Translations under genes and position numbers: made by a program
Part shown: positions 41,983-50,105 of the stretch, piece by piece
Numbering within the stretch: position 1 is the stretch's first letter
Layout: each line of letters begins with the position of its first letter
From: Olsenella uli
GTDB lineage: Bacteria; Actinomycetota; Coriobacteriia; Coriobacteriales; Atopobiaceae
Assembly: GCF_016900775.1 (NCBI RefSeq)
Contig: NZ_JACJKN010000004.1
Span: 1-64,000 of the forward strand
Reading direction: 5' to 3'
DNA length: 64,000 bases
The notes under the pieces: generated by a model
The model's database searches: none
Told to the model about the DNA's origin: nothing
The model's input: the letters and a program-made list of their open reading frames with translations, nothing else

Positions 41983-42920
41983 TCGGCGGTCAGCCTCCTC
42001 GAGAGGAGCTTGCCGAGCAGGCGGGCAAGCAGGTTGAACAGAAGCACGCAGGCGAGAAGGACCGTGGCGGTGCCCCAGACGATCTCGGTGGAGCCGGCCG
42101 TGGGCTCGGAGGTGAGGCGCCAGATGTAGACGGCGAGCGAGCAGGCCGGGCGGAAGATGTTGAAGGGGTTGGTGGGGCTCAGGAAGTTGACCGAGGCGAA
42201 GTTCAGGCGCGCCGGGGCCGAGCCCGCGGTGAAGATGAGCGCGGCGGCCTCACCGAAGACGCGGCCGGCCGAAAGCACGATGCCGGTCACGATGGCGGGC
42301 ATGGCGGCGGGCAGCAGAACGTTGATCGTGGTCTCCCAGCGCGTGAGGCCCATGGCGAGCGCGGCGTCGCGCTGGCTGCGCGGCACGTCCTCGAGCGCCT
42401 GCTGGATGGTGCGCACCAGGATGGGGATGTTGAACATCGTGAGGGCGCAGGCGCCGGCGAGGATCGAGATGCCCCAGCCGAGCGTCACCACGAAGAAGAG
42501 CGAGCCGAACATGCCCACCACGATCGACGGCAGCGATGAGAGCGTCTCGATGGCCGTCTTGGCCGCGGAGGTGACCCAGTTGTCGGGCGCGTACTCCACG
42601 AGGAAGATGGCCGCGCCGAGCGAGATGGGCACCGAGATGATGAGCGTCACGATCAGCATGTAGAAGGAGTCCCACAGCTGGTAGAGGATGCCCGGGACCG
42701 CCTCGTCGTTGTAGGGGTTGGTGAGGAAGCCGGGCGTGAGGGCGGTGCCCGCGCCGCGGACGAGGATGTAGGCGATAATCGCCACGACGAGCAGCATCAC
42801 GAGGCCCACGATGACGGTGAGCACGCCCGTGGCGACCTTGTCCTGGGTGTCGATGCGGCGCACGTGGGCGTCGAGCGACGCGGAGCGGGCGCTCGGGGCG
42901 GCGCTGGTTTCGCTAGCCAT
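41979..42920 (-). CDS. pstA: Phosphate ABC transporter permease PstA
   Basis: A 313-residue inner-membrane permease with about six hydrophobic segments: one near residue 35-60 followed by GTALTPGFLTNPYNDEAVPG, then the core. The cytoplasmic EAA-like loop is LEDVPRSQRDAALAMGLTRW near 190, which docks the ATPase. It overlaps pstC by 8 bases and pstB copy 2 by 4. Confidence 0.94.
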   Translation of the reverse strand: MASETSAAPSARSASLDAHVRRIDTQDKVATGVLTVIVGLVMLLVVAIIAYILVRGAGTALTPGFLTNPYNDEAVPGILYQLWDSFYMLIVTLIISVPISLGAAIFLVEYAPDNWVTSAAKTAIETLSSLPSIVVGMFGSLFFVVTLGWGISILAGACALTMFNIPILVRTIQQALEDVPRSQRDAALAMGLTRWETTINVLLPAAMPAIVTGIVLSAGRVFGEAAALIFTAGSAPARLNFASVNFLSPTNPFNIFRPACSLAVYIWRLTSEPTAGSTEIVWGTATVLLACVLLFNLLARLLGKLLSRRLTAE

Positions 42921-43812
42921 TGGCCTTGGCCCCCTTCCTGCCGATGAGGTGGATGATCAGGATGAAGATGAGGGACATGGCCAGAAGGATCAGGCCGAGC
43001 GACCAGAGGGCATGGTAGTAGACCGAGCCGGAGACCGCGTTGGAGAGGCCGGCCGTGAGGGCCGCGGTGAGCGTGGAGGCCGGGTCGAGCAGGCCCATGG
43101 GCATGGAGCGCTCGACGCCGCCGATGACCATCTGCACGGCGAGCGTCTCGCCGAAGGCGCGGGTCATGCCCAGGATGACGGCCGTCATGAGCGAGGGCAG
43201 GGCGCTCTTGAGCACCACGTGCCAGGTGGTCTGCCAGCGGGTGCAGCCGAGGGCGTAGGAGCCCTCGCGGTACTGGTTGGGCACGGCGCGCAGCGCGTCC
43301 ATCGAGAGCGTGGTGATGGTGGGCAGAATCATGATCGCCAGCACGATGGCGCCGGACAGGATGCCCGCACCCGTGGGGGCGGCGTCGCCGAAGATGGCCT
43401 TGATTAGGGAGTTGACCACGTAGAGGCCGAGAACGCCGTAGACGACCGAGGGGATGCCCACGAGCAGCTCGATGAAGGGCTGGAACACGCGGCGGCCGAA
43501 GGTGGGGGCCACCTCGACGACGAAGATCGCCGAGCCGATGGCGACGGGAAGCGCGAGGGCGGTCGAGAGCAGGGTCACCGCGAAGGAGCCCACGATCATC
43601 GGCAGGGCGCCGTAGCGCTCCTGCTCGGGAATCCAGTTCTGCCCGAAGAAGAAGTCAGCCGGGTTGAGGCCATCGACGAAGAACGTGGTGAGGCCCTGCT
43701 GGGCGACCATGAAGATGAGCGTGACGACGACGAGCGCGACGAGCGCGACGCAGAAGCCGGTGATTCCCAGACCTATGTTCTCGAGCCTCCGCTTGGGCAT
43801 GAGGTTTGCCAT
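42913..43812 (-). CDS. pstC: Phosphate ABC transporter permease PstC
   Basis: A 299-residue permease paired with PstA. It has six hydrophobic segments, the family N-terminal loop LNPADFFFGQNWIPEQERYG near residue 48, and the ATPase contact loop LRAVPNQYREGSYALGCTRW near 172. A stable hairpin in the pstS-pstC gap probably reduces its expression relative to pstS. Confidence 0.94.
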   Translation of the reverse strand: MANLMPKRRLENIGLGITGFCVALVALVVVTLIFMVAQQGLTTFFVDGLNPADFFFGQNWIPEQERYGALPMIVGSFAVTLLSTALALPVAIGSAIFVVEVAPTFGRRVFQPFIELLVGIPSVVYGVLGLYVVNSLIKAIFGDAAPTGAGILSGAIVLAIMILPTITTLSMDALRAVPNQYREGSYALGCTRWQTTWHVVLKSALPSLMTAVILGMTRAFGETLAVQMVIGGVERSMPMGLLDPASTLTAALTAGLSNAVSGSVYYHALWSLGLILLAMSLIFILIIHLIGRKGAKANG

Positions 43813-43839
43813 GAGGGAGAGCCTTTCTCGTCAAGGGAA

Positions 43840-43868
43840 CGGCGGCGCCCCTCAAGGGGACGCCGCCG
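43840..43868 (-). terminator. Hairpin in the pstS-pstC gap
   Basis: CGGCGGCG and CGCCGCCG with an inner CCCC/GGGG form an almost continuous 12-bp stem. The loop is TCAA. No T run follows on the minus strand. Such hairpins commonly protect the upstream pstS message or cause partial termination, giving more binding protein than permease. Confidence 0.65.
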
Positions 43869-43887
43869 CAGGGAGGGTGGGTCGCGC

Positions 43888-44832
43888 CTAGGCGGCAGTG
43901 ATGTTGCCCTCGGCGTCCTTCTTGACCTGCATGTCGGCCATCGGGATGAAGCCCTCCTCGATGACGGTGGCAGCGAAGTCGTCGGACATCATGAACTCGA
44001 TGAAGGCCTTGGTCACGGGCGCGGTGGACTCGTCCTCGTCCTCGCGGGTGTACATGTGCTCGTAGGCCCAGATGGTGAACTCGCCGTTCTCGACGTTCTC
44101 CTGCGTGGGCTCCACGCCGTCGACGGTGAGGGCCTTGATGCCGTCGCTCTCCATGTAGTTGAAGGCGACGTAGGAGATGGAGCCGGTCGTGGCGGCCACC
44201 TGCTCCACGACGGTGCCCGAGGAGTCGACCTCGGCGACCGGGCGGAAGCTGTCCGGGGCGACCTCGCCGCCGAGCACGGCGGCCTCGAAGGTGGCGCGGG
44301 TGCCGGAGCCAGCCTCGCGCTGGATGACCTGGATGGCGCCCGCGGTGCCGCCGACCTCGGACCAGTCGGTGATCTGGCCGAGGAAGATGCCCTTGAGCTG
44401 GTCGGTCGTGATGTCGTCGATGTCGACATCGGCGTTCACGATCGGGCCCATGCCCACGATGCAGACCTGGTTGTCAACGAGGCCCTCGAGCTGGTCGGCC
44501 TCGAGCTTCTCCTCGGCGAAGACGTCGGAGCGGCCAATCTGCACGGAGCCCTCGGCGACCTGGGAGAGACCCTGGCCGGAGCCGCCGCCGGAGATGGCGA
44601 CGGAGACGTCGGGGTTGGCGTCCTGGAAGGCGTCGCGGGCCTTCTCGACGAGCGGCTGGAAGGACGTGGCGCCGGAGCAGGAGATGGAGCCGACGAGCGC
44701 GGCGGAGTCGCCCTCGGAGGTGGTGTCGGTGGTGGTGTCGCCCGTGCCACCGCAGCCCACGAGGCCGAGGCCGGCCACGGCGGCAACGGCGCCGGAGAGG
44801 CCGAGGAACTGACGACGAGAGAGATCAGACAT
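43888..44832 (-). CDS. pstS: Phosphate-binding lipoprotein PstS
   Basis: A 314-residue extracytoplasmic phosphate receptor, first gene of the Pho operon. The signal region SRRQFLGLSGAVAAVAGLGL ends with the lipobox LVGC near residue 27; the twin arginine suggests Tat export. A Thr/Ser/Asp-rich linker follows. Ligand-binding motifs include SGATSFQPL near 53, GGGSGQGLSQV near 82 and REAGSGTRATFE near 175. GGAAGGAG precedes the ATG. Transcription should begin in the CTTACA-box region upstream. Confidence 0.95.
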   Translation of the reverse strand: MSDLSRRQFLGLSGAVAAVAGLGLVGCGGTGDTTTDTTSEGDSAALVGSISCSGATSFQPLVEKARDAFQDANPDVSVAISGGGSGQGLSQVAEGSVQIGRSDVFAEEKLEADQLEGLVDNQVCIVGMGPIVNADVDIDDITTDQLKGIFLGQITDWSEVGGTAGAIQVIQREAGSGTRATFEAAVLGGEVAPDSFRPVAEVDSSGTVVEQVAATTGSISYVAFNYMESDGIKALTVDGVEPTQENVENGEFTIWAYEHMYTREDEDESTAPVTKAFIEFMMSDDFAATVIEEGFIPMADMQVKKDAEGNITAA

Positions 44833-44956
44833 GGTACTCCTTCCCAAGGATGTGGGCCTGAGCCCCGCGGGACCCGGCCGTTTCGGCATGAATCCTAGGT
44901 TCTTCTCGCCCGTGCGTCCGCCTCGTTTCCGATGGATTACGACCGCCTGACAACGG

Positions 44957-45061
44957 CTTACATTCGACTTACAGAAGGGCTTACATTTGCCGCCAGCTTT
45001 GTAAGCTCCCCGCACAATCCTCCTTACATATCTCTCTGACCTGCTCTTTTCCGACCTTACA
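44957..45061 (-). promoter_or_regulatory. Pho box array before pstS
   Basis: Five direct copies of CTTACA on the plus strand (44957, 44968, 44980, 45023, 45056; TGTAAG on the transcribed strand). Spacings are 11, 12, 43 and 33 bases, close to whole helical turns. This matches TTACA-type direct repeats bound by PhoP/PhoB in Gram-positive bacteria. The divergent neighbour is an ABC exporter operon 190 bases further right. Confidence 0.8.
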
Positions 45062-45166
45062 ATCCGCGGGAGGCCGAGCGAGCGGACCCGCTCCCGCGCC
45101 TAGCCCAGGGGCGGGGCCAGGCTGCGCGGGCACTCCGGGCGGCGGGGCCGGGGCCGTGCGGGCCCT

Positions 45167-45230
45167 ATTTGAAGGTGCCGTGAGATTAATCGCACGGTAC
45201 CTTGAAATCTACCGTTCAGCGGCGCAAAAT
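45167..45230 (+). promoter_or_regulatory. Operator and promoter of ABC exporter 1
   Basis: A 42-bp dyad (ATTTGAAGGTGCCGTGAGAT and its near complement, 17 of 20 matching) ends at a -35 box TTGAAA (45202-45207). CAAAAT follows after 17 bases. The right half, GCACGGTACCTTGAA, recurs before the marR-linked exporter at 60094. A regulator bound here would block RNA polymerase. Confidence 0.7.
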
Positions 45231-45253
45231 GACCACTTGTCGAAAGGAGTCAT

Positions 45254-47104
45254 ATGAAGAAAAAGAAGGCAGGACAGGGCCCCAGCGGCCGAGAGGTGAT
45301 ACGCACCCTTGGCGGGAGCATCCGCGAGTTCAAGGGGGCGTCCGTCGCCACGCCGATCATCGTGTCCGGCGAGGTCGTGATGGAGGTTGCCATCCCGTTT
45401 GTGACCGCGCAGCTCATCAACTCGATCCAGGCGGGCGCCACGCTCGGCGAGATGCTCCCCTACGCGGGCGTGCTCGTGGCGATGGCCCTCGCGTCGCTCG
45501 CCTTTGGCATCGGCGCGGGCGTCACGTGCAGCCAGGCCTCGTGCGGCCTGGCCATGAACCTGCGCCACGACGTCTTCGCCGCGGTGCAGCGCTTCAGCTT
45601 CGCTAACATCGACCAGTTCTCGTCGAGCTCGCTCGTGACGCGCCTCACCACGGACGTCACCAACGTCCAGCTCGCCTACATGATGATCATCCGCACGGCG
45701 ATCCGCTGCCCGTTCCTCCTGCTCGCGGGCATCGTCATGTCCTTCATCATGGCGGGCCCCCTGGCGCTGGTCTTCGTGATCATCGTGCCGATCCTGGGCT
45801 TTGGCCTCTACAAGGTCGTCCGCACCGTGCACCCGATCTTCCGCTCGGTCTTCCACAAGTACGACGCGCTCAACGAGTCCGTCGAGGAGAACGTCACCGG
45901 CATGCGCGACGTCAAGAGCTACGTGCGCCAGGACTATGAGAAGGAGAAGTTCGGCCGCGCCGCCCAGGACGTCTGCGCCGACTTCACCCGCGCCGAGAAG
46001 ATCCTCGCGCTCAACACGCCGATGATGAACTTCGCGGTCTACGCGGTCTTTGCCGTGGTGCTGCAGTTCGGCAGCTACCTCATCATCTCCAGCCAGGGCA
46101 CGCTGCTGAACGTGGGCCAGCTCTCGGCGCTCACCACCTACGGCTTCATGATCCTCATGGCGCTCATGATGGTCTCCATGGTCTTCGCCATGATCACGAT
46201 GGCCCAGGAGTCCGCGGAGCGCATCTGCGAGGTGCTCACCACCGAGCCCACGATCAAGAACCCCGCCCACCCCGAGACCGAGATGCGCAACGGCTCGATC
46301 GACTTCGACCACGTGACCTTCAAGTACTCCGAGAAGGCCGAGCACCGCGCCCTCGCCGAGGTCGACCTGCACATCAAGAGCGGCGAGACGATCGGCGTCA
46401 TGGGCGGCACGGGGTCTGCCAAGACCTCGCTCGTGAACCTCATCAGCCGCCTCTACGACGTCACCGAGGGCTCCGTGAAGGTCGGCGGCGTGGACGTGCG
46501 CGACTACGACCTCGAGTTCCTGCGCAACAACGTGGCCGTGGTGCTGCAGAAGAACGTGCTCTTCTCGGGCACCATCAAGGAGAACCTGCGCTGGGGCAAC
46601 CCGACCGCCACCTACGACGAGCTCGTGGAGGTCTGCAAGCTCGCGCAGGCCGACGAGTTCATCCAGCAGCTCCCCAAGAAGTACGACTACTACATCGAGC
46701 AGGGCGGCACCAACGTCTCCGGCGGCCAGAAGCAGCGCCTGTGCATCGCGCGCGCCCTGCTCAAGCACCCCAAGGTGCTGATCTTGGACGACTCCACCTC
46801 GGCCGTGGACACCAAGACCGACGCCCTCATCCGCGAGGGCCTCAAGACCTACCTGCCCGACGCCACCAAGATCATCATCGCGCAGCGCACGAGCTCGGTG
46901 CAGGACGCCGACCGCATCCTCGTGCTCGACAACGGCCACGTGGCCGGCCTCGGCACCCACGAGGAGCTCATGGAGAGCTGCGCCTTCTACCGCGACACCT
47001 ACCTCGCCCAGAACCGCGCGAGCCAGGACGAGGGCGCGGACGAGAAGGACGACGCGGCCGCGAGCGCCGCGGCGACGAAGGGAGGTGAGGCCGATGCGCG
47101 CTAG
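45254..47104 (+). CDS. Heterodimeric ABC exporter 1, subunit A (degenerate ATP site)
   Basis: A 616-residue exporter half with six membrane segments (residues about 30-320) and an ATPase domain. Walker A is GVMGGTGSAKTSLVNL near 390, with Ala where Gly is usual before Lys; Walker B is VLILDDSTSAVD near 515, with Asp replacing the catalytic Glu. The signature NVSGGQKQRLCIARALL near 490 is intact. It is therefore the non-catalytic partner, contributing its signature to the active site of subunit B. The C-terminal 20 residues are charged and low-complexity. GAAAGGAGTCAT precedes the ATG. Likely role: export of a drug, lipid or peptide; substrate unknown. Confidence 0.92.
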   Translation: MKKKKAGQGPSGREVIRTLGGSIREFKGASVATPIIVSGEVVMEVAIPFVTAQLINSIQAGATLGEMLPYAGVLVAMALASLAFGIGAGVTCSQASCGLAMNLRHDVFAAVQRFSFANIDQFSSSSLVTRLTTDVTNVQLAYMMIIRTAIRCPFLLLAGIVMSFIMAGPLALVFVIIVPILGFGLYKVVRTVHPIFRSVFHKYDALNESVEENVTGMRDVKSYVRQDYEKEKFGRAAQDVCADFTRAEKILALNTPMMNFAVYAVFAVVLQFGSYLIISSQGTLLNVGQLSALTTYGFMILMALMMVSMVFAMITMAQESAERICEVLTTEPTIKNPAHPETEMRNGSIDFDHVTFKYSEKAEHRALAEVDLHIKSGETIGVMGGTGSAKTSLVNLISRLYDVTEGSVKVGGVDVRDYDLEFLRNNVAVVLQKNVLFSGTIKENLRWGNPTATYDELVEVCKLAQADEFIQQLPKKYDYYIEQGGTNVSGGQKQRLCIARALLKHPKVLILDDSTSAVDTKTDALIREGLKTYLPDATKIIIAQRTSSVQDADRILVLDNGHVAGLGTHEELMESCAFYRDTYLAQNRASQDEGADEKDDAAASAAATKGGEADAR

Positions 47105-49118
47105 CAACAACTCCGCAGAGAGCATCCTCAAGAGCGTGACGGGGTCCAACCAGCCGACCGAGCCCGAGAGCGAGCCCGAGCGCCAGAACGTCGCCGGCCG
47201 CCAGGTGGAGCGCCCGCGCCGCAGGAGCACGCGCGCCCACACGCTCGGGCGCCTCATCAAGACGCTCTTCTCGTTCTATCCCAAGATGCTGCCGCTCGTG
47301 GTCCTGTGCATCGTGGTGTCCGCCGTGCTCTCGGCGCTTCCCGCCACGTTCATGCAGCGCACGCTCGAGATCGTGACCGCGCACTGGCAGAGCGGCGACT
47401 GGGGGGCCGTGGCCGGTCAGGTGACCTCGCTCGTGCTCACGCTCGTCGGCATCTACGTGGTCTCGCTCGCCCTCAACTTCACCTGGACGCGCGCGATGGC
47501 CGTCATCACGCAGGGCTCGCTCGAGAAGTTCCGCGAGCGCCTCTTCGGCCACATGCAGGACCTGCCGATCAGCTACTTCGACCAGCACCAACGCGGCGAC
47601 ATCATGAGCCACTACACCAACGACATCGACGCCCTGCGCCAGATGATCGGCCAGTCGCTGCCCAACATCACGCTCACCATGGTCACGCTCGTCTCGGTCT
47701 TCTCCGTCATGATCTACTACAGCGTGTGGATGGCCGTGGTTATCGTGGCGGGCATGCTGTTCATGGCCTACATGACCAAGGTGCTGGGCTCGCGCTCCGC
47801 GCGCAACTTCGTGGCGCAGCAGAAGGAGATCGGCATCGTCGAGGGCCACGTCGAGGAGGTCATGAACGGCCAGCGCGTGGTCAAGGTCTTCTGCCACGAG
47901 CAGGCGGCCCAGGAGGACTTCGACGTCCGCAACCGGCGCCTGTTCGAGGCGAGCCGCGCCGCGAACATGTACACCAACACGCTCGGCCCCATCCTCATGA
48001 ACCTCGGCAACCTGATCTACGTCATCGTGGCGCTCGTGGGCGGCGTGTTCATCGAGACCGGCGTGCCCAACCTCTCCATCTCGGGCCTCCCCTTCTCGAT
48101 TGCCGTCACGGTGCCCTTCCTCAACATGACCAAGCAGTTCGCCGGGCAGATCGGCCAGATCTCCCAGCAGATCAACTCCGTGGTCATGGGCCTCGCAGGC
48201 GCCGAGCGCATCTTCGAGCTTATGGACGAGGAGCCCGAGCACGACGAGGGCTACGTCGAGCTCGTGGCCTGCACGGTCGACGCGGACGGCGCCGTCCACG
48301 AGTGCGACCGCCGCGACGAGCGCTGGGCCGGCCAGTGGGCGTGGCGCCACCCGCACGGCGACGGATCGCTCACCTACACCCCGCTCGCCGGCGACGTGCG
48401 CCTCTTCGACGTCGACTTTGCCTACCGCCCCGGCCACACCGTGCTCCACGACGTGAGCGTCTGGGCCAAGCCGGGCCAGAAGGTCGCCTTCGTGGGCGCC
48501 ACGGGCGCGGGCAAGACCACGATCACCAACCTCATCAACCGCTTCTACGACATCGAGGACGGCAAGATCCGCTACGACGGCATCAACATCAACAAGATCA
48601 AGAAGAGCGACCTGCGCCGCAGCCTGGGCGTGGTGCTCCAGGACGTGAACCTCTTCACGGGCACCGTCATGGACAACATCCGCTTTGGCCGGCTCGACGC
48701 CACCGACGACGAGTGCATGGCGGCCGCGCGTCTCGTGGGCGCCGACGGCTTCATCAAACGCCTGCCCGAGGGCTACAACACGATGCTCTCCGACAACGGG
48801 TCCAACCTCTCCCAGGGCCAGCGGCAGCTCCTCTCCATCGCCCGCTGCGCCGTGGCCGACCCGCCCGTCATGATCCTCGACGAGGCCACGTCCTCGATCG
48901 ACACCCACACCGAGGAGATCGTGCAGCGCGGCATGGACGCCCTCATGACGGGGCGCACCACGTTCGTGATCGCGCACCGGCTCTCCACCGTGCGCAACTC
49001 CGACGCGATCATCGTCCTGGACCACGGCCGCATCATCGAGCGCGGCAGCCACGACGAGCTCATCGCCAAGAGGGGCACGTACTACCAGCTCTACACCGGC
49101 GCCTTCGAGCTCGAGTAG
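47094..49118 (+). CDS. Heterodimeric ABC exporter 1, subunit B (canonical ATP site)
   Basis: A 674-residue partner of subunit A. A charged N-terminal tail of about 55 residues precedes six membrane segments, with the coupling region DLPISYFDQHQRGDIMSHYT near 155. Between the membrane and ATPase domains lies an extra acidic and aromatic segment (about 381-435, including VDADGAVHECDRRDERWAGQ). Walker A FVGATGAGKTTITNLINRFY near 463, signature NLSQGQRQLLSIARC near 570 and Walker B PVMILDEATSSID near 590 are canonical. The ATG at 47094 follows GGAGGTG and overlaps the end of subunit A. DNA after about 48250 is nearly identical to the paralogue at 62480. Confidence 0.92.
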   Translation: MRASNNSAESILKSVTGSNQPTEPESEPERQNVAGRQVERPRRRSTRAHTLGRLIKTLFSFYPKMLPLVVLCIVVSAVLSALPATFMQRTLEIVTAHWQSGDWGAVAGQVTSLVLTLVGIYVVSLALNFTWTRAMAVITQGSLEKFRERLFGHMQDLPISYFDQHQRGDIMSHYTNDIDALRQMIGQSLPNITLTMVTLVSVFSVMIYYSVWMAVVIVAGMLFMAYMTKVLGSRSARNFVAQQKEIGIVEGHVEEVMNGQRVVKVFCHEQAAQEDFDVRNRRLFEASRAANMYTNTLGPILMNLGNLIYVIVALVGGVFIETGVPNLSISGLPFSIAVTVPFLNMTKQFAGQIGQISQQINSVVMGLAGAERIFELMDEEPEHDEGYVELVACTVDADGAVHECDRRDERWAGQWAWRHPHGDGSLTYTPLAGDVRLFDVDFAYRPGHTVLHDVSVWAKPGQKVAFVGATGAGKTTITNLINRFYDIEDGKIRYDGININKIKKSDLRRSLGVVLQDVNLFTGTVMDNIRFGRLDATDDECMAAARLVGADGFIKRLPEGYNTMLSDNGSNLSQGQRQLLSIARCAVADPPVMILDEATSSIDTHTEEIVQRGMDALMTGRTTFVIAHRLSTVRNSDAIIVLDHGRIIERGSHDELIAKRGTYYQLYTGAFELE

Positions 49119-49141
49119 CGAGAAGGACCTCGCGCGGGGAC

Positions 49142-49203
49142 CGGCCCCGGCATCCCTTTGAGAAGTGCGCCGCGCGGAACTTCTCTTCAGGGTGCCGGGG
49201 CCG
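49142..49203. terminator. Imperfect dyad after ABC exporter 1
   Basis: CGGCCCCGGCATCCCTTTGA and the complement of CGGCCCCGGCACCCTGAAGA form the arms, which continue through GAGAAGT/ACTTCTC. No T run follows. Probable transcription end structure. Confidence 0.6.
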
Positions 49204-49212
49204 TCCGCGTTC

Positions 49213-49284
49213 ACCTGACAAAGGTGCCGGGGCAGTTTGTCATGAACCACTTCATGACAAACTGCCCCGGCACCTTTGTCAGGT
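49213..49284. repeat. Perfect palindrome P8 (TGACAAA type) before tetR
   Basis: Two perfect 34-nt arms and loop CCAC. Arms start ACCTGACAAAGGTGCCGGGG and end TTTGTCATGAA. It shares 18 consecutive bases per arm side with P3, 35 kb away. It ends four bases before the tetR operator. Confidence 0.95.
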
Positions 49285-49287
49285 CAT

Positions 49288-49304
49288 ACATACCTGTGGT
49301 ATGT
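49288..49304 (+). promoter_or_regulatory. TetR operator at the tetR promoter
   Basis: A perfect dyad ACATACC-TGT-GGTATGT, 28 bases before tetR. The same half-site recurs before the downstream MFS gene, as expected for a self-regulating TetR with one target. Confidence 0.8.
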
Positions 49305-49332
49305 TTAGCACGGCGAGAAGGACGGAGGGCCC

Positions 49333-50019
49333 ATGGCGCGCAACAAGTACCCGGAGGAGACGGTCGAGAAGATCCTCGACGTGGCCGAGCGGCTCTTCGT
49401 GGAGCGCGGCTACGAGCACACCACGATGGCCGACATCGTCGAGGGCCTCGGCGGCCTCACCAAGGGCGCCGTCTATCACCACTTCAAGAGCAAGGACGAG
49501 ATCTTCGAGGCGGTCTTCGAGCGCGCCACCCGCGGGGTCGCGGCCCGTGCCGACGAGATCCTCTCCGACGGCTCGCTCACGGGCATCGAGAAGATCAGGG
49601 CGCTCGACGGGGCATCCGCCGATGGCCCGTCCGCCGACATGTGGAGGTCCATGCGCCCCTCGCCCGACCCCATGAGGAGCTCGCGTCTCCTGGCGCGCGA
49701 GTTCGTGGACGCGCTCGAGGTGGCGCACCGCTACGTGGAGCCGGCGATCCGCGAGGGGGTCGCCGACGGCACGGTGAGCTCCGAGTACCCGCGCGAGACC
49801 GCCGAGGTGATGCTCCTTCTCGCCAACATGTGGATGGTTCCGCTCTTCCACCCCGTCGCCGACGCGGCCGAGTTCGGGCGCCGCGCGGCGGTGCTCGTGC
49901 GCGTGATGCACGCGCTTGGCGTGGACCTCGCGGACTGGGAGTCCTTCGACCCCGAGCGCATGTGGGGCGACTCCTGGGGCGAGCTCGCCCGCGACCTGAC
50001 GGAAGGAGCGGAGGCCTAG
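49333..50019 (+). CDS. TetR-family transcriptional repressor
   Basis: A 228-residue regulator. The N-terminal HTH is KILDVAERLFVERGYEHTTM to GGLTKGAVYHHFKSKDEIFE (about residues 13-60), standard for the family; the remaining helical domain would bind the inducer. The ATG is preceded by GGAGGG. A CGAGAAGGAC word overlaps the ribosome-site region. The next gene is an MFS transporter with a matching operator, so it probably represses that efflux pump and itself. Confidence 0.92.
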   Translation: MARNKYPEETVEKILDVAERLFVERGYEHTTMADIVEGLGGLTKGAVYHHFKSKDEIFEAVFERATRGVAARADEILSDGSLTGIEKIRALDGASADGPSADMWRSMRPSPDPMRSSRLLAREFVDALEVAHRYVEPAIREGVADGTVSSEYPRETAEVMLLLANMWMVPLFHPVADAAEFGRRAAVLVRVMHALGVDLADWESFDPERMWGDSWGELARDLTEGAEA

Positions 50020-50071
50020 CCAGGGCTTCACGAAAGGACGCCGCGCGAGCGGCTTTCTTTCGCGGCAATAT

Positions 50072-50091
50072 ACATACCAACCGAATGTATG
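50072..50091 (+). promoter_or_regulatory. TetR operator at the MFS gene
   Basis: ACATACC and ATGTATG half-sites separated by 6 bases, immediately upstream of the MFS ribosome site. The first half is identical to the tetR operator. Confidence 0.65.
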
Positions 50092-50105
50092 AAAGAGAGG
50101 AAGCG

